Shown: positions 46,300-58,639 of the stretch, piece by piece | Position numbering within the stretch: the stretch's first letter is position 1 | Layout: the number at the start of each line of letters is the position of its first letter | Assembly (NCBI GenBank): GCA_038503035.1 | Contig: JAVSML010024606.1 | Location: forward strand, 41,402-105,401 | Origin: Crocodylus rhombifer | Taxonomy: Eukaryota; Chordata; Crocodylia; Crocodylidae | Length of the DNA stretch: 64,000 nt | Direction of reading: 5' to 3' | The notes under the pieces: generated by a model | Told to the model about the DNA's origin: nothing | Databases searched by the model: none | Seen by the model: only the letters and a program-made list of their open reading frames with translations | Translations under genes and position numbers: made by a program

Positions 46300-47715
46300 G
46301 AGAAGTGGATTTGAAAATACTTTGGAGCATAGGATTAGAAATCAAAGGGATCTTGATAAATTAGAGAACTAAGCTACACACAACATGAATTGCACAAGTA
46401 AAGCCTAGGGCTTTGGCACTGGCACTGCGGAGAAGAATTTGAGGTTCTAGTGGATCCCAAATTCAACATAGGTCAGCAATATGATCCTACTGAACAAAAA
46501 AGTCGGTCAACAAAAAAGCACATGTAATTTGTCCTGGCATTAGCAGGATGGGATGCAGGACACAAACTATGACAGTACCACTCTATTTAGAGCTGGTTAG
46601 GCCTCATTTGGAATATTGTTTCCAGTTGTGTGTACCATATTTTAAGACAAAAAAGTTTTAGAGCAATAAAGATGATAAAGAGTTTGGGTAGCATTGTATT
46701 TGGGATGAAATCCTGAAGAACTGAAGTTGTTTGGAGAAAAACTGATTGAGGGGAGTACCAGGCTAGGGACAGCAATTACACATAAACAGGTTTAAGTGAT
46801 TAGAAACTGGTTTAAACCTGTAACAGAACAGAAGCTCAGTGCACACAAACCAGTTTCAAAATGGCTGGAACTGGTTAACTGATTTGGGTCAAACCAGTTT
46901 TTGAAATTTCTGTCCCAGACCCCTTCTGGGTTGAAGTTAAATCTCAGTCCCCAGCATCCCAGCATGCTTTCCAACCTGGCCTACTCCTGCCCACCCTGGG
47001 CTTGGCTATGCTGTCTGCTCCAGAGAACAGAGCTGGCCCTGCCCCTTTGCTCCCTAGCTGGAGCAGTGAGGGATGGCTGACAAGGGGATGAGGGAGGGGC
47101 AAGCCCAGTTAGGGATGCAGCCCAGTCTATGGGGAGGAGGAGCGGGGGATGGGACTGCTCCCTCAGGCAAAATCCAGCTGGGGTCTGGGGACAGGGTGGG
47201 GGGGGTCAAACCCGCTTTCCCCTGCTCAAAATGCTGGCTGTGACTGTGGACTACAAATCCCAGAGGCACCTGGAGGATGAAGTGATGAGCAGTCCTGCAG
47301 AGTCCTGCTGTTGTAATTCTGGACTGTAAATTCCAGAGACCTTGAGGGCAGCAGGAAGAGGGAGTGAACGCACACCCAGAAAGCTGTGCTCTAGCAACCC
47401 TCAGCTCCTGGTCTGAGCCACTGCATGCATGTGGCTGCATTTCCTGAATTAAAGGTAAATGTCTGCTCTCTTCTGTTTCAATTTAATCTGTGCTGTTTAA
47501 ACTAAGCTGCAAAGACGGAATCAATTCAGCTTCAGGCTTTTTGGCTCTCTGTACCTAGCCCCAGTGTTCAAATATTTGAAAGGTTGCCAAGAGAAAGATA
47601 GAAAAATAGAGTTTTCTTTTGCCATAGAGGCAAGGGCACAATGCAATATGTTTAAACTGTAGCAGAACATACTTAAATGAAATCTGAAGAAAAATTACAT
47701 AGTTTTAAAAGAAAA
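46300..47715 (+). pseudogene. decayed CR1/L2-type LINE RT C-terminus, split by a hAT
   Basis: Before the insertion (46300-46758) the plus strand reads RDLDKLEN, then an LxxxxxSFGILFPVV segment aligned with the usual 'RPxLEYCVQFW' block, and EELKLFGEK. After it (47565-47715) it reads FKYLKGCQEKDRKIEF and FKLQQNILK, the following blocks of the same family. Many stops and frameshifts. The element at 46759-47562 separates the two halves. Confidence 0.6.
46759..47562. mobile_element. non-autonomous hAT-like element in a LINE
   Basis: Left end CAGGCTAGGGACAGCAATTA and, inverted from the right, GGGGCTAGGTACAGAGAG. Just inside are AAACAGGTTTAAGTGATT and GAAACTGGTTTAAACCTG phrases. The core is GC-rich. 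The flanking 8 bp are only partly similar (GAGTACCA against CAGTGTTC), so exact borders are uncertain by a few bases. No transposase. Confidence 0.6.
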
Positions 47716-47908
47716 ATTGCTGCCATAGGCAAGAAGTGGCATTTCCCATACTGTAAGTTCTCAAGAAAAAGCTGGCGAGGCCCCAAATGGTTTAGAGATA
47801 TGAATTCTGCATCTAGGTAAAGAATTGACTCTTTGTATCCCTTTCAGCATGATTATTCTATGATTACTTTACACCTGTTTGTTTTAAACCACATTTTGGT
47901 TGACAGTA

Positions 47909-48215
47909 GGTGTGTCTACATGTGATATTAATTCAAAATAGGCTTACTGCACAGTTGTTAAGTAAACAGTCATGGAGCTGGGGCCAGAAGCTGCCTGCTG
48001 CTAGGGCAGGGAGGCATTGTCCTGGCCTGGGCTCTGAGCTCAGAGTCCACCTTGGCAGCAGGCAGCTCCCAGGGGAGGGGATTGTTCTTCTGCCCTTTAC
48101 TGCCTGGCCTTACTGGCACCAAATTTGCTCTCAGTTGCCTGTCTACATGTGGGGTACTGTGCAGGTGCTACCGTGTGTTGACTAACTGCACAGTAAGTGT
48201 TGGCATGGGTCACTG
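47909..48215 (+). mobile_element. GTCTACA-type element, truncated copy
   Basis: Begins GGTGTGTCTACATGTG, has a GC-rich core, and near 48141 repeats CTGTCTACATGTGGG followed by CTGCACAGTAAG. The inverted right terminus is not clear. Confidence 0.4.
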
Positions 48216-51200
48216 ATACCTCTGTATTAACAATTACATATTAAGATGCCAGTGAGCCAGTTTTTAATGTGTGCCATGTTATTCCATATAATGTAAGATT
48301 TTAAATCAAAATGCCACACAGGCTATTACATCAACACAGTTGCTTTTATCAATCAGAGCAGGGGAAAAAAAGGCTAATGGGTGTGTTTGACAAGATCTAC
48401 CTGCTAACTGGCATTTAATTATATTTTTATTCTCCAGTTCCCTATTGATAGATTCTTGAATTTACAGGTCCTTTTTTTAAAGTGAGGATTGATTTCAAGC
48501 TAACCAGTTTATAGTTCCAACAGTCCTTATTTTGACCATTTTTAAATATTTTAAAACGTTGGAATAGTTCCTTGTGGTTCTCAAATGAGTCTTCCACTGA
48601 GAGCAAGCTGTACACATGGTTTATACAATCTTAAGTAAACAATTAAAAATCACAGTAAAATAATATCATTTCAAGTTTAGATCTCTAGGATTTGTCATAA
48701 GGTTGTCGAATTGGTTGTGACTTACTAATATGGACTACTATAAATTACTACCTTCTTGCTAAATGTAACTTAAACCACTTAATAAAACAACTGAAGCACA
48801 GTTCTTCAGCAGAAACCCAACACACAGTAATTTAGGTCAGTCCTTTGCTGCAGGACACAGTTGTGGTTTGTATTTGATTCTTCAGTTCGCAGGGTTTTAT
48901 GGTAGAGTGTTTTTACTTTAAAACTATGAGCAAACTTACAGCATATGAAACTGAAGGACATTTCGGTACCTGGGTCAGGCTTTGAGCCAAATTCTATTTC
49001 CCTGTTGTAAAAACAAAACACAAAATAGTTCTCATCATAGCTAACACTTTCCAATGCACGTAAAGCTCTTCTGGCACACCTTAATTTAAATGCTTCCTTC
49101 AAAGAGAGGCCAATAACAATCTAAACTATTTCTCAAATTTCTAGTGCTATAGAATAGAAAAGGAATCTAAATGATGAGGTGAAAAGGTTGATCAGTATCT
49201 TCTCTAGCAGCTCAGACTATTCTGTCTTTCTAGCTAGTGTCACATGCAACTTGGACTTTGCTAGGTTCTGTTACCAGAAATAACTCACTGCTGTTGAAGT
49301 AGAGACTGTGTTCAATTTCAGTTCTTGCAACATCCTTTTGTAAGTCCTTGCAACATCTTTTTGAAGGCTTGAGTGTGGGTGTCTAGGACATAATTTTCTT
49401 CTAAAGAACATAGGTTACCCAAGGAGAGAGACAATCTTTTGTTGCCTGGATAGAGGAAGGTGTTTTATTTTTACATATTCTCCAAGGTCTGTAGAGCATT
49501 TCAGTCTATGGAATCATTCCCATTGTTGTATAGAATTAAATAATTTAAGAGCTAAGCAAAGGAAACGTGTGGTGTTAAAAGGGAAATGATTCTGTAAGAT
49601 GTCTCTCATGAAAAAAGTAGTCCTCAGAATGAGAAACTCTTATTTGAAACAACAAATGATGTTATTGAAAGGAAGTTAATCATAGATCATATTCAAGTAA
49701 ATAATTCATTCTGCCACTATTGCATATATGCATGTGACAAATGTGAAAAAATATTTTTCAAACAATTACTGTTGCTTTTTGGCATACATGTAATTACAGT
49801 TATTTTATTCCTTTCTTGTGTGAGTGGAATTTCTGAAAGAGCATATACATGTTTTCAAATATATATATCTATATATTTTTGGAATTCTGATTTAGGGCTT
49901 GATGCAAAGCTGATTACAGTCACTGAAAAGTAAGCCTCTCAGATTTGCATAAAATTGTTAGACATTATATCAAAATCATACACTGAGAAACATATTGGTA
50001 GGTAGAGTACCTTTTTCTCCCGATATCTTAGAAAGCCACTAGCTCTTTAATTTGTATTTAATTAATTGCTTAATTAATATCTGTTATTAATAGTAAAATA
50101 CCACTTTTCTGAACTGTGATCCTGTATGAAAAACATATGTCTTAACTGTACATTTCTTTATCAATATTTACACACACATCTTTAAAAATGTTTTTATGCA
50201 TTTTTCTTTAAAAATCTAATTACAAAATAATTACTACAGCTGTATTGAACTGGAAGAAATAAAAAAAGAGCTATCCCAGCATCTTCTCTGAGTAACTAAA
50301 CAGAAAAAAAATCAGTGTTCAAAGGAGCTCTGTTAACTTTTAAAAACAAATATTATTCATGTTTTCCATAGCTGTTTTCTTCCTAGTTCTGGTTTATAGG
50401 TACTGTGTCAACTTAAATTTGGCTCAAAATATAAATTGCATCAAAACAGGCTTTTATAAAATCTAAGACTAATCGAAAATTTTCCATCACATTATTTATT
50501 CCAATTCCATATTTTTTATTTCAAACATTCCCCTAGAATGATTGAAAGACAAGGATTACACACAGTGTTGCCAACTGCCATGGTTCTGTGGTAAGCCCAG
50601 CAATATATGCTATTTTTCTTACAGATCCAAGCCTCAGTCATGTGATTATGTAAGCCTTAGGTTTCATTTGAAAGAAAAGTAAGTTTCTAGCATTCAGTTG
50701 CAATGAAAAGCTTGAAAAAGTAAAGCCTACAGGCTTAGAAACCAGGAAGAAAATAAAAAGATCCTAAAGTTTTATTATTATTTTTTTAAATCTCATTATT
50801 TTAAAGTAAATCTACTGAGTTTCGGGGCCTGACTCATGGTATTTGAAATCTTGAGTTTCGAAATATTGAGACTATGAAAGTGGAACTTACCACAGAAAAA
50901 GAGAAATTGTGAAAGTTGTGCATATAAACCCATTGCAGAAATATTGACAAGTACTGCCAGCAGGACCTTATTTTTTTAGGGTGTTGTTAGTAAGCTAGGT
51001 AAAGATACAAGCTTGTTTATGGTGCATAGAGTTTGATTTTTCCAGACTTTTGCACTTTTTTTAGACAGTTACACTTCTGCAAAACAGGCAGAAAATGATC
51101 AAATTTTGTAGTCTGAATAGGACAAGGCGGAATTGGACCCATGATTTTAAAGTGTCCCATTAAGTACAAAGAAACGGAAATCAGATAAATGTTTTTTCCT

Positions 51201-51362
51201 GATATTATCTCCAGCTTAATCTGCCAAACACAAAAATCTCGGACACTGAATAATGTTCAGATTGGTGTCCAAAACACTGGGCCTCAGTTTTTTATTTTTA
51301 TTTTCTTTCAATCTGGGCTTCTAAAGGTAAGCCTTCTAAGTTATATTTTATTTAGGTGTGTC
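48216..51362. other. unassigned AT-rich noncoding DNA
   Basis: No gene supported. At 48960-49010 (minus) the phrase GAATTTGGCTCAAAGCC is of a kind common in old amniote repeats. An ATATATATATCTATATAT patch lies at 49859-49877. At 50570-50880 CAGTGTTGCCAACTGCCATG begins a stretch resembling the arms of the foldback at 57381. Confidence 0.4.
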
Positions 51363-51363
51363 T

Positions 51364-51490
51364 GGGCTTGTCTACACATGCATTAATGCACTGTGGTTAC
51401 TGCATATTATGTTTAGGACCTGTAATAACACATTAACAGTTGAAACTAGTTTAAGCACTTTTTGGGGGCTTTAAAGTTATGTCACTCCAG
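51364..51490 (+). mobile_element. GTCTACAC-type element, 5' fragment
   Basis: Starts GGGCTTGTCTACACATGC followed by ATTAATGCACTGTGG, matching the ends of the MITE family. The partner end was not found. Confidence 0.45.
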
Positions 51491-52985
51491 GGGCAGGGGT
51501 GTCCTAGGTGGGGGGAACTGGAGAAGCCCCGGGGGGAAGCCTGGAATGGAGTGTGTGTGTGTGTGTGGGGGGGGATTCTAACCTTCCTCCTGGCCTTTGT
51601 TGGCCTGAAGTGTGACACTCCAACCTCGAGCTAGCATGAACATGGATCAACATTGAGCAGCTCAGTTTAATGCATAACAAGGCCCTAAGAGTCAGTCAGG
51701 AAAGAGGAAACACCCTATGCAGAGTGATGTGTACCCTCAGTTGGCAAAATGTATTACATATGTTCTTTCTTCTTGCTTTGTCCTTCTTTCCAGTTACCTG
51801 CTGTTTTCTAACAGCTATTAGAGTTTTGCGTTAAAGGTGTTCACAATGTAGATGAGCAACCTGCTATTCAAAGTGTAGGCAGAGATGGGTGGTTGAAGAA
51901 TCAATAGTTTGCATTTGCAGCTGCTTTCTTATTTTTAAATGCAACCTACTTCATAGTGTTTTTGAAACAATAGTGCCATAGGAAATTTGAAAAAATAACA
52001 AGGTATTGTTTAGCCAACTGTGGAAGGAAGCATGATGGTTCCTGTGACTGAAGCTCCTGCTTGCTATTCTGCCTTGAACTATATCTCAGTGCAAAGCTGC
52101 ATTTAGGAGCATATTTAATAGGAGACGTGAGGTCTAGGTTTGGTTAAAATTGCATGAACTTCAACTGAGTACTTTCCCGATGCTGTCTGTTAGTATTATG
52201 ATCACTTGCCTTTATGTCATAGTGCCCTGACTCCCTCCTGCCATGTCTTGCTGTTTAAAGATGGTCACAATCAGGAAGTGGTAATGATATCCACCACTGA
52301 ATAATGTTATCTCAAGATAGGTGTCTTCTGGTGCTCCAACCCCCCCCCCATACCCTGGCCTAGCACTACCATTCATTTGTGTCAGTCTTACTGGTGACTT
52401 TTCTTATCTACTTCAGGAATTTGCACATCTCGACAGCTGTCTCTATGAATAGGAATCAGAGTGGATTATCGGACCTCTTCTTTTGTTTCAGGTAAGTCTA
52501 ATATTAGGTCTCTGTCTTGCGGATTAAGCCCTCTATTAGTGCAAGTACTCAAAAGAAAATAGTGCAATGAAAAAGAACAAGAAGCCCATTGGGTTGGTGC
52601 CCCAGGTCAGCCCCTATTCCCAGGGTATATCACACGTCAGGGAGGGGGAATATTTTTTCCTTTTTTAAGTGTGACAGGGCCTTTCTGACTTGATAACACA
52701 CTGGTCTGCAGAGGCAAAGACACGGCAAATCAAGATCAAACGGAGGAAAAGAAAGTAACATAAAGTCCAGACTTTATACTTGGGCTTAGCTGCTCCTTAT
52801 TGCAAGCCCATTCTTCTCTGCAGGTTCCCCACTGCTTGCACTACTTCGCTCAGCAACGCCCCTCCCGCCAGTGTCTCCTGGTTTAGTTGAGCTCTTCTGA
52901 GCTCCTTGGCCAGCTGGCTGCTGACTCACTGCCATGGAGGCTGTCCCATGTGCCTTCTTGGGTCACAGGACCTTGAAACTCCATC
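51491..52985. other. unassigned noncoding DNA
   Basis: Short (GT)8 and G-run at 51550-51575 and a C9 run at 52340. No gene recognised. Confidence 0.4.
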
Positions 52986-52989
52986 CATA

Positions 52990-53225
52990 CATATGTGTAC
53001 CAGTTGAACAGAATGTTTTATTGATATATTTACAGTTTTAAAGCAATTTGGAAGCCTACCAGTGCCTCAATAACTATAATAAAATAAAACAAAGTCTAAA
53101 TACCTATATATTTTGGCATTTGATTTTGGGTTTTTCATCATGGAAAATCAGAACTCCTGCTGAGACCACTTTTTAAATCAGAGAATTTGTGATTTTTTTT
53201 TTATCAGTGAAAACCAGGATCCCTG
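52990..53225 (+). mobile_element. fragment of the GGATCCCTGG hAT family
   Basis: Right end reads TTTTATCAGTGAAAACCAGG then ATCCCTGG, matching the right end of the complete element at 28594-29801. The preceding 53020-53155 part matches the reverse complement of 57862-57990 (for example TCAGATTGCTACAG / caatttggaagcc and the shared AATACCTAT...TTTTGGnATTTGATTTTGGG run). Confidence 0.55.
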
Positions 53226-53607
53226 GTCATTAGGATACTTGCCTAAGGAGTAAGAGACACAAGTTCTTGGCACCCAGGAACCTGCATCTCCTACTTCCCA
53301 ACTAAATACTTTAACCACCAGGATATAGGCCTAGGTACTACTTGGAGAACTTCCAAGCCTTCCCCTTGAAGCTGACCCACTATGCAGCCAGTAAAGGAAT
53401 ATACATGGTGGCAGGATGGAGGTAGAGGAAAGGTAAGGCAGAGGGAGGATGGCTTATTTAAATGGTTGCCATCCTGGAAAAGAAGGGATCTTGAGTTCTG
53501 GATACTTCTCTGATGGCTTTTTCTGCACTTATCATTATTTATTGGATAAAATGGATTAATAGCTGTGGGATAGTTTCTGCCCAACAGAGTAGAAGCCAGG
53601 GCTAGTC

Positions 53608-53690
53608 ATGTACATAGGCAAACTGAGAAGGGAAGTAATCTTTCCAGAGTCACATGGTGAGTGACAGTGCAATTTGGGCCCCTGAAACTT
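53608..53690 (+). repeat. MIR-like SINE remnant
   Basis: Order CAAACTGAGAAGGGAAGTAA, TCTTTCCAGAGTCACATGGT, GAGTGACAGTGCAATTTGGG follows the conserved core and tail of MIR-type SINEs. The tRNA head may correspond to 53226-53320, where TTAGGATACTTGCCTAAGGA resembles an A-box region. Confidence 0.5.
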
Positions 53691-53699
53691 AATGTATTT

Positions 53700-55274
53700 G
53701 TTGTACATTATATGCAAATATTGTGTGTCAAATTGTAATGTGCCAGATGTTAAACTAATTTATCCTTGGATAAAAATGGTGGCTCATCAACCAAGAAACT
53801 GCTTCTTGAACAGCAACTTCTTTGTGGTACAGCAGTATCCCATGATAACATGTGGCCAGTTGGCACATTACAATTTGTCACGTGCCGCTCACATATAATG
53901 CACGAGAAATATGCAATCTGCCAGAGGCCTGTTAGTCATAATAGGAGACATTTCAACTTTGAAGCCTTGTGGTGATATCAGCCTGCATCTTTTTGTAAGC
54001 CTAAATTTTCTTTAAAAAATCTCCTGGGGACTTTTCCAGCACAAATTTTGCTCAGTATTCAGTCCAGCTCTTGGTTTCCTTGTTGGGACTAGCATTTGGA
54101 TACTTTTTTTCCTTTGGTTTCAAATCCATGTGTAGACTGGAGTTTGTGGCTGTATAGCTGTGGTCTTGAAACATCTGGAAGCTGTAAATTCAGAGGGAAA
54201 AAACTCTCTTTTCTTAAGAAATTAAGAGTTCTTAAAATTTCAGGAGATTGTTTACTTTCTAGTTTGGCATTCACTCTTTGGGGAAAGGCTTTTAGGCTTT
54301 TAATACTGTAGTGATGTTGAATCTGAGTGAGGACACTTCTTTTCCTTTCATTTCTGTCCTCTGAGTGTTTTTCAAACAGGAGACCTTAGAACAGCAAATT
54401 TTTCTCACCTTAGTTGTTACTTTGTTTTTCCACCATGAACTCCATGTTACTTAATCACTGTCTCTAATCTTGGAAGGCAGGGTTCTGAAAGCCCCTCTGG
54501 AGTTTTTGATCCTTACCATATGACTTTCAGTGACGTTTGTAATGGCTTATGGATGGCTTACTTTTCAAGTAAGGAAGACAGAACCACAAATTTGGATGTG
54601 AGCATCCTGTTATGAATGGAAATACTGTGCTAGTGTTGACTATTTTGCTTTTTAAAAGCCTGTCTTGAGAAAACTTGGAAGATTGACAGTGCTTTCATGT
54701 GCTAAACAACAGACCAGCAGAAAGCTTGCATTTTTTCCATTAGGAAGCTGGAATTAGTGGAAAGTAATAAACAGTTTTGTCAAAAGACTGGAAAATATCA
54801 GATTGTAATAAAAAAGATTGGACAGATGCTCAGCTGGTGTAAATCAGGAAGTGGAGATACCAGACCCACCTCTGTAAGATTCCTAGGGTTATCCCATGGA
54901 CCTTGGGATCCAGAAGTGGGACCCAGATTTTCTTCTGCAAAAGAATACAACTTCCCCAACCAGTGGAGTGCTAAGTAAAGAAATCTTCCAAATGTCATCG
55001 CATAGAAATCCTCCCTGAAATCTACCATTGGATAAGCTTCTCTGCATGAGAACAATCCAGTTTGGTGCTTGAACACTTGGCTACATACCTGACCAGATAT
55101 TGTGCTACTTCTTATCAGAGTGAACTTGCAGCTACTGGGGTTTGTAGAGTATGGCTCATATTTGGATTCAGTGGTGAATTACTACATGCACAAAGTAACT
55201 GTATATATGGCCTCTTAAACTAGGTGTTCGCTTATACACCAACTGTAATGTGTATATAGCTATTTCCTTTAATT
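53700..55274. other. unassigned noncoding DNA
   Basis: No supported gene. Overlapping frames at 54089-55076 on both strands show no domain. Confidence 0.4.
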
Positions 55275-55279
55275 ATAAA

Positions 55280-56301
55280 TGTCATGGAAATTTTTGAGTA
55301 TGTGCTGCCAGTACAGAAGAGGTTAAACTGACATGCGCGGTTTGAAGCTGTGAGTGGAAATTTCCAAGGCTCACCCAGTCCTTGCCCCCTGGGTGACCTG
55401 CGGAGCTGTCAATCATTGTTGACCTACTTTCCCCACAGACGCATGCTCAGACTGTGTCAGCTCCTGACTGAGAGCATGCTCAGTCACAACCTGACATGAG
55501 GTAATCGGACTAGAAATTTCTCTGCGGAGAGCACGTTGATTGGCTACCAAATTGACATAAAAGTCCTGTGAGCCCCTCCCTCGGGGTAGTAGTGTGTGTG
55601 GTGTGTTGGTGTGTGGGGGGAGATCGCGTGGACTAGAGACAGAGGCTGCTGCTGCAGGGACTGTTCTCTGGGTCAGGCTTCAGGGCCTATTGATCTCCTC
55701 CTTCGGCGGCTTAGTGCTCATTGTATTGCGGTTTTGACTACGTTCATCTGGCTCCTGACTTACCTTTTGAACTGATTAACAGCTTACGATTTCGGATCAC
55801 CCTCTGGACTTTGTTTAACCCGGTTCTGGATCATCGACCTCGGCTTTCCTCACCAACTACGACTCTGCTCATCCCTCCAACTGACGTCTCCGCTGCATCA
55901 CCTTCTGGCTCCTGATCTCGGCTTTCTCATACGACCACCCGATTTGTCCATTGCTGTGGACTGGCGTCACGCGGTTCATCATCACCGTGTTACAGTTCGT
56001 TTTTGTTGTTTGTGATCCCCATTTATGAGCTGTTGACCAGCCCTGGGACTAGGTCTTCGGACTGAACCTCGTGGGCCAACAGACCCCTTTGTTGTTAATT
56101 GTTTGTTTGTGTTCAAAACTGTAACTGAAGACCTTTCTGCCTACGCCTGAAGCATAAGTCAAATAAACTCACCTGTTCTTTCTCAATCCGCTCCGAGTCC
56201 CTATCTCCAGACTCTATGCCGCTAATCCCACCTGTCCGTATCTAATTGCCACCCCGGCCCACCATGACCTTGGGGCCCGATCCATTCGGTTTTCCCCGAC
56301 A
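55280..56301 (+). mobile_element. solo LTR with 5-bp target duplication
   Basis: Begins TGTCATGGAAAT and ends TTTTCCCCGACA, flanked by ATAAA on both sides (55275-55279 and 56302-56306). It contains a GATTGG (inverted CCAAT) near 55538, a TATA-like CATAAAAG at 55556-55563 and AATAAA at 56162-56167, in LTR order. No internal genes follow. The TGTC...GACA ends match the LTRs at 36321 and 61451 and suggest the same superfamily. Sequence inside differs, so it is a separate family. Confidence 0.85.
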
Positions 56302-56306
56302 ATAAA

Positions 56307-57380
56307 TACCATATTTGGTCAAATCCAAGACAAGGTCTTTACCTTATTTAACATGGGGAAAAAAGCCCTGCATCTTGCAGCTGTCTCCACAGCCTTTGCT
56401 CGCCTGCCTACCCCCTCTCCCCACGCCCATACTTATTGCCCTCCAGCAGGGCTCCAGACAGGGCCCAGCCTGGTAGCTCCAGCTCCAGTGCCTGCCCAGA
56501 GCTGCTCCTGCCACTGCAGCTGCTATCAGGTTGGGCTGGAGCTGTTCACCAGTCTGGAGCAGAGCCAGAACCCTGCTGGAGCTGGGACCAGAGGGTAAGC
56601 AGCAGGAAGGGGGTGAGTGGAGTGGGGGGAGGAGAGATTGGGGGGCAGTGACTGTGGAAGAGGCAGAGGTGATGGTGGTAGCAGGCACCAAGGAAGCAAG
56701 GCCAGAGTGGGGCAGGGATGGAAGTAGGCACTGATGGGGCAAGTAGCAGGGGGGCAGGCACCACACAGGGGGCCATGTGGTTCCTGCCCCAGTCCAACTC
56801 CAGGTTACCCCTCCCTTTTATTTTTTTTGCCACACCTAGATGTACTTGGTTAATTTTTAAAAGGGAGGCTGCCTAAGGATCCTAGAGTCAGCCCTAGTTC
56901 TTTGTTCTGCAGTTGATCCATCTCAGATCTGCTAATCCCAACCCTGTCCTCTTGCTCGGTGCCCCCCACTCCCAGCCCATCTGTGCCCTGAGGGTATCTG
57001 TTGCCTTATGGGCTAGTCATGGCCATTGACCTTCTTGGTAGTCATGCCCATGCCTCACAGATATTACCAATTGTTCCCCCCAAACTAGAAGTCTTCTCTT
57101 CTCCAGACTAAATAACCCTTAACTAAATTTCCCTCCAGCAGGGGAAGAGGGCATGGGAGCCCTTTGGGGTGGCAGGGAGCTGTGTGGCTGAGCCAGTGGC
57201 ACCGGGGACTGTGCCTGTGCTTGCAGGGGTGGGGTGGTTGGGAGATGGTGCATGGGTGGGGGCTGTTGCTGGTGTGGTGTGGCAGCTCCAGCTCATGGCA
57301 GGGGGTGCCACCAGGCCTCCCCTCCTCCTTTTTTTCAGCCTGTGCCAGGGCTGGACTGTCTCCACTGCCATTCACATGTA
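56307..57380. repeat. GC-rich segments, possible fragments of DNA elements
   Basis: At 56309 ACCATATTTGGTCAAATCCA resembles the left end of the element at 28503. GC-rich blocks follow at 56370-56770 and 57120-57370, separated by ordinary sequence. Frames of up to 140 codons on both strands reflect composition. Confidence 0.35.
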
Positions 57381-57564
57381 GCATTGCCAACTCTCATGAT
57401 TTTTGGTCCTATTTTTAAAGTCTGAACTTCAGAAATATGAAAAACTTAGCTCTTTCGTGTGTGTGTGTGTGTGTGTGTGTGTGTCTATGAAAGAGCTAAG
57501 TTTTTCACATTCCTTAAGTGCAGACTTTAAGAGCAACGCCAAAAATCATGACAGTTGGCAATAC
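57381..57564. repeat. foldback structure around (GT)14
   Basis: Left arm 57381-57456 (GCATTGCCAACT... to ...CTTAGCTCTTTC) pairs with right arm 57489-57564. The inner 18 bp, GAAAAACTTAGCTCTTTC, is a perfect inverted match to 57489-57506. The loop is (GT)14 at 57457-57484 plus CTAT. Further out the arms are about 80% complementary, including TCATGATTTTTGG. Confidence 0.85.
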
Positions 57565-57861
57565 TGTACACAAGCTGGAGCTGCTGCAGCTGACACACTG
57601 CAGCCCAGGCAGGATGGGAGCAGCTGGAGGCCCCCTCTGGCAGGACTGGGAAGTGGCCAGGGGCTGCAGGTCAGGAGTGCAGGGCATGGGGGCTGGGGTC
57701 GTGCTGTGGCTTGTGAGGGGAGGCACTGAGAGGGGTAGGGGCAGGGCAACAGCGTATCAGGATTGCTCAGTGCTACAAAGTATGTGTGTGTGTGGGGGGG
57801 GGGATAGCTGCAACTGGACCCATGTGCTCGTGAGCAAAGGTGGCAGAAGGAGCTCTGATTT

Positions 57862-58141
57862 TCCATGATAAAAAACCCAAAATCAAACACCAAAATATGT
57901 AGGTATTTAGAATTTAATTTATTATAATGATTGAGGCACTCATAGGCTTTCAGATTGCTACAGAATTGTAAATATACCAATAAAATATTGTATTAAATTG
58001 ATAACTATATATATATATATATATATATATAGTGGAATTTCATTTAAATGGCAGAAAAATATGAAAATGAGTTTTTAAAATCAGAGAATGTGGGATTTTA
58101 ACAGAAAACTTCTGATTTTTAAACAGAGAAAACAGGATCCT
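57862..58141. mobile_element. fragment of the GGATCCCTGG hAT family with AT microsatellite
   Basis: The right end GAGAAAACAGGATCCTTG matches the family end at 29784-29801. The left part matches 53020-53155 in inverse orientation, so this copy is rearranged or the family is palindromic. An (AT)13 tract at 58006-58031 lies between. Confidence 0.5.
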
Positions 58142-58224
58142 TGCTCTTAGTCGTAAGTCTCACTCCACAGGCTCTTAATAATTGTTGCTGCTCTGTTGGT
58201 TCTTCTTCAGCTTATGTTCTACTG

Positions 58225-58480
58225 CAGTGGGGACCAACTTTTTTGACAGGCGAGCCACAAATTACCTCTGCATCCTCCCTGACTACATCTCCAATCTCTT
58301 TCCCAATCTGCAGCTCTGCTTTCTGTTTCCTATCCTATGCTGCCTCCTCAATCTGCTGCTCTATTTTTTGCTCCCTGCCTTATATGACATTGTTTCCTGC
58401 TCCCTCCTTGATGTGCTGTGTGCCACACACAGAGGCTTCCCATGCCACTTGTAACATGTGCAGCAGGTTGGCCTCACCTT
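58225..58480 (+). mobile_element. hAT-like element fragment
   Basis: Begins CAGTGGGGACCAACTTTTTT followed by GCGAGCCACAAATTAC, a typical hAT terminus. The interior repeats CTGCTCTNTTT/CTCCCT pyrimidine-rich units. The right end is not preserved. Confidence 0.5.
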
Positions 58481-58639
58481 GTCTACCTCTTCTTCGCGTG
58501 TCCAACCCAAGATTGTTGATGACAGGTTTTTAACAGAATTCGCAGATTCATTAAAATCTGACAGGACTGCAACATGAGTGCATCTGCTGAGGCCTTTTCT
58601 GCAGTGCTGCAGCCTGGCCAGTTATTCTCAACTATTTGC

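Noticed and set aside
48806..49102. 98-codon minus frame with an internal splice-acceptor-like stretch
   Set aside because: It contains a phrase typical of old amniote repeats (GAATTTGGCTCAAAGCC), so repeat origin is likelier than an exon.
56344..56833. Frames up to 140 codons on both strands
   Set aside because: GC-rich repeat core with low-complexity translation.
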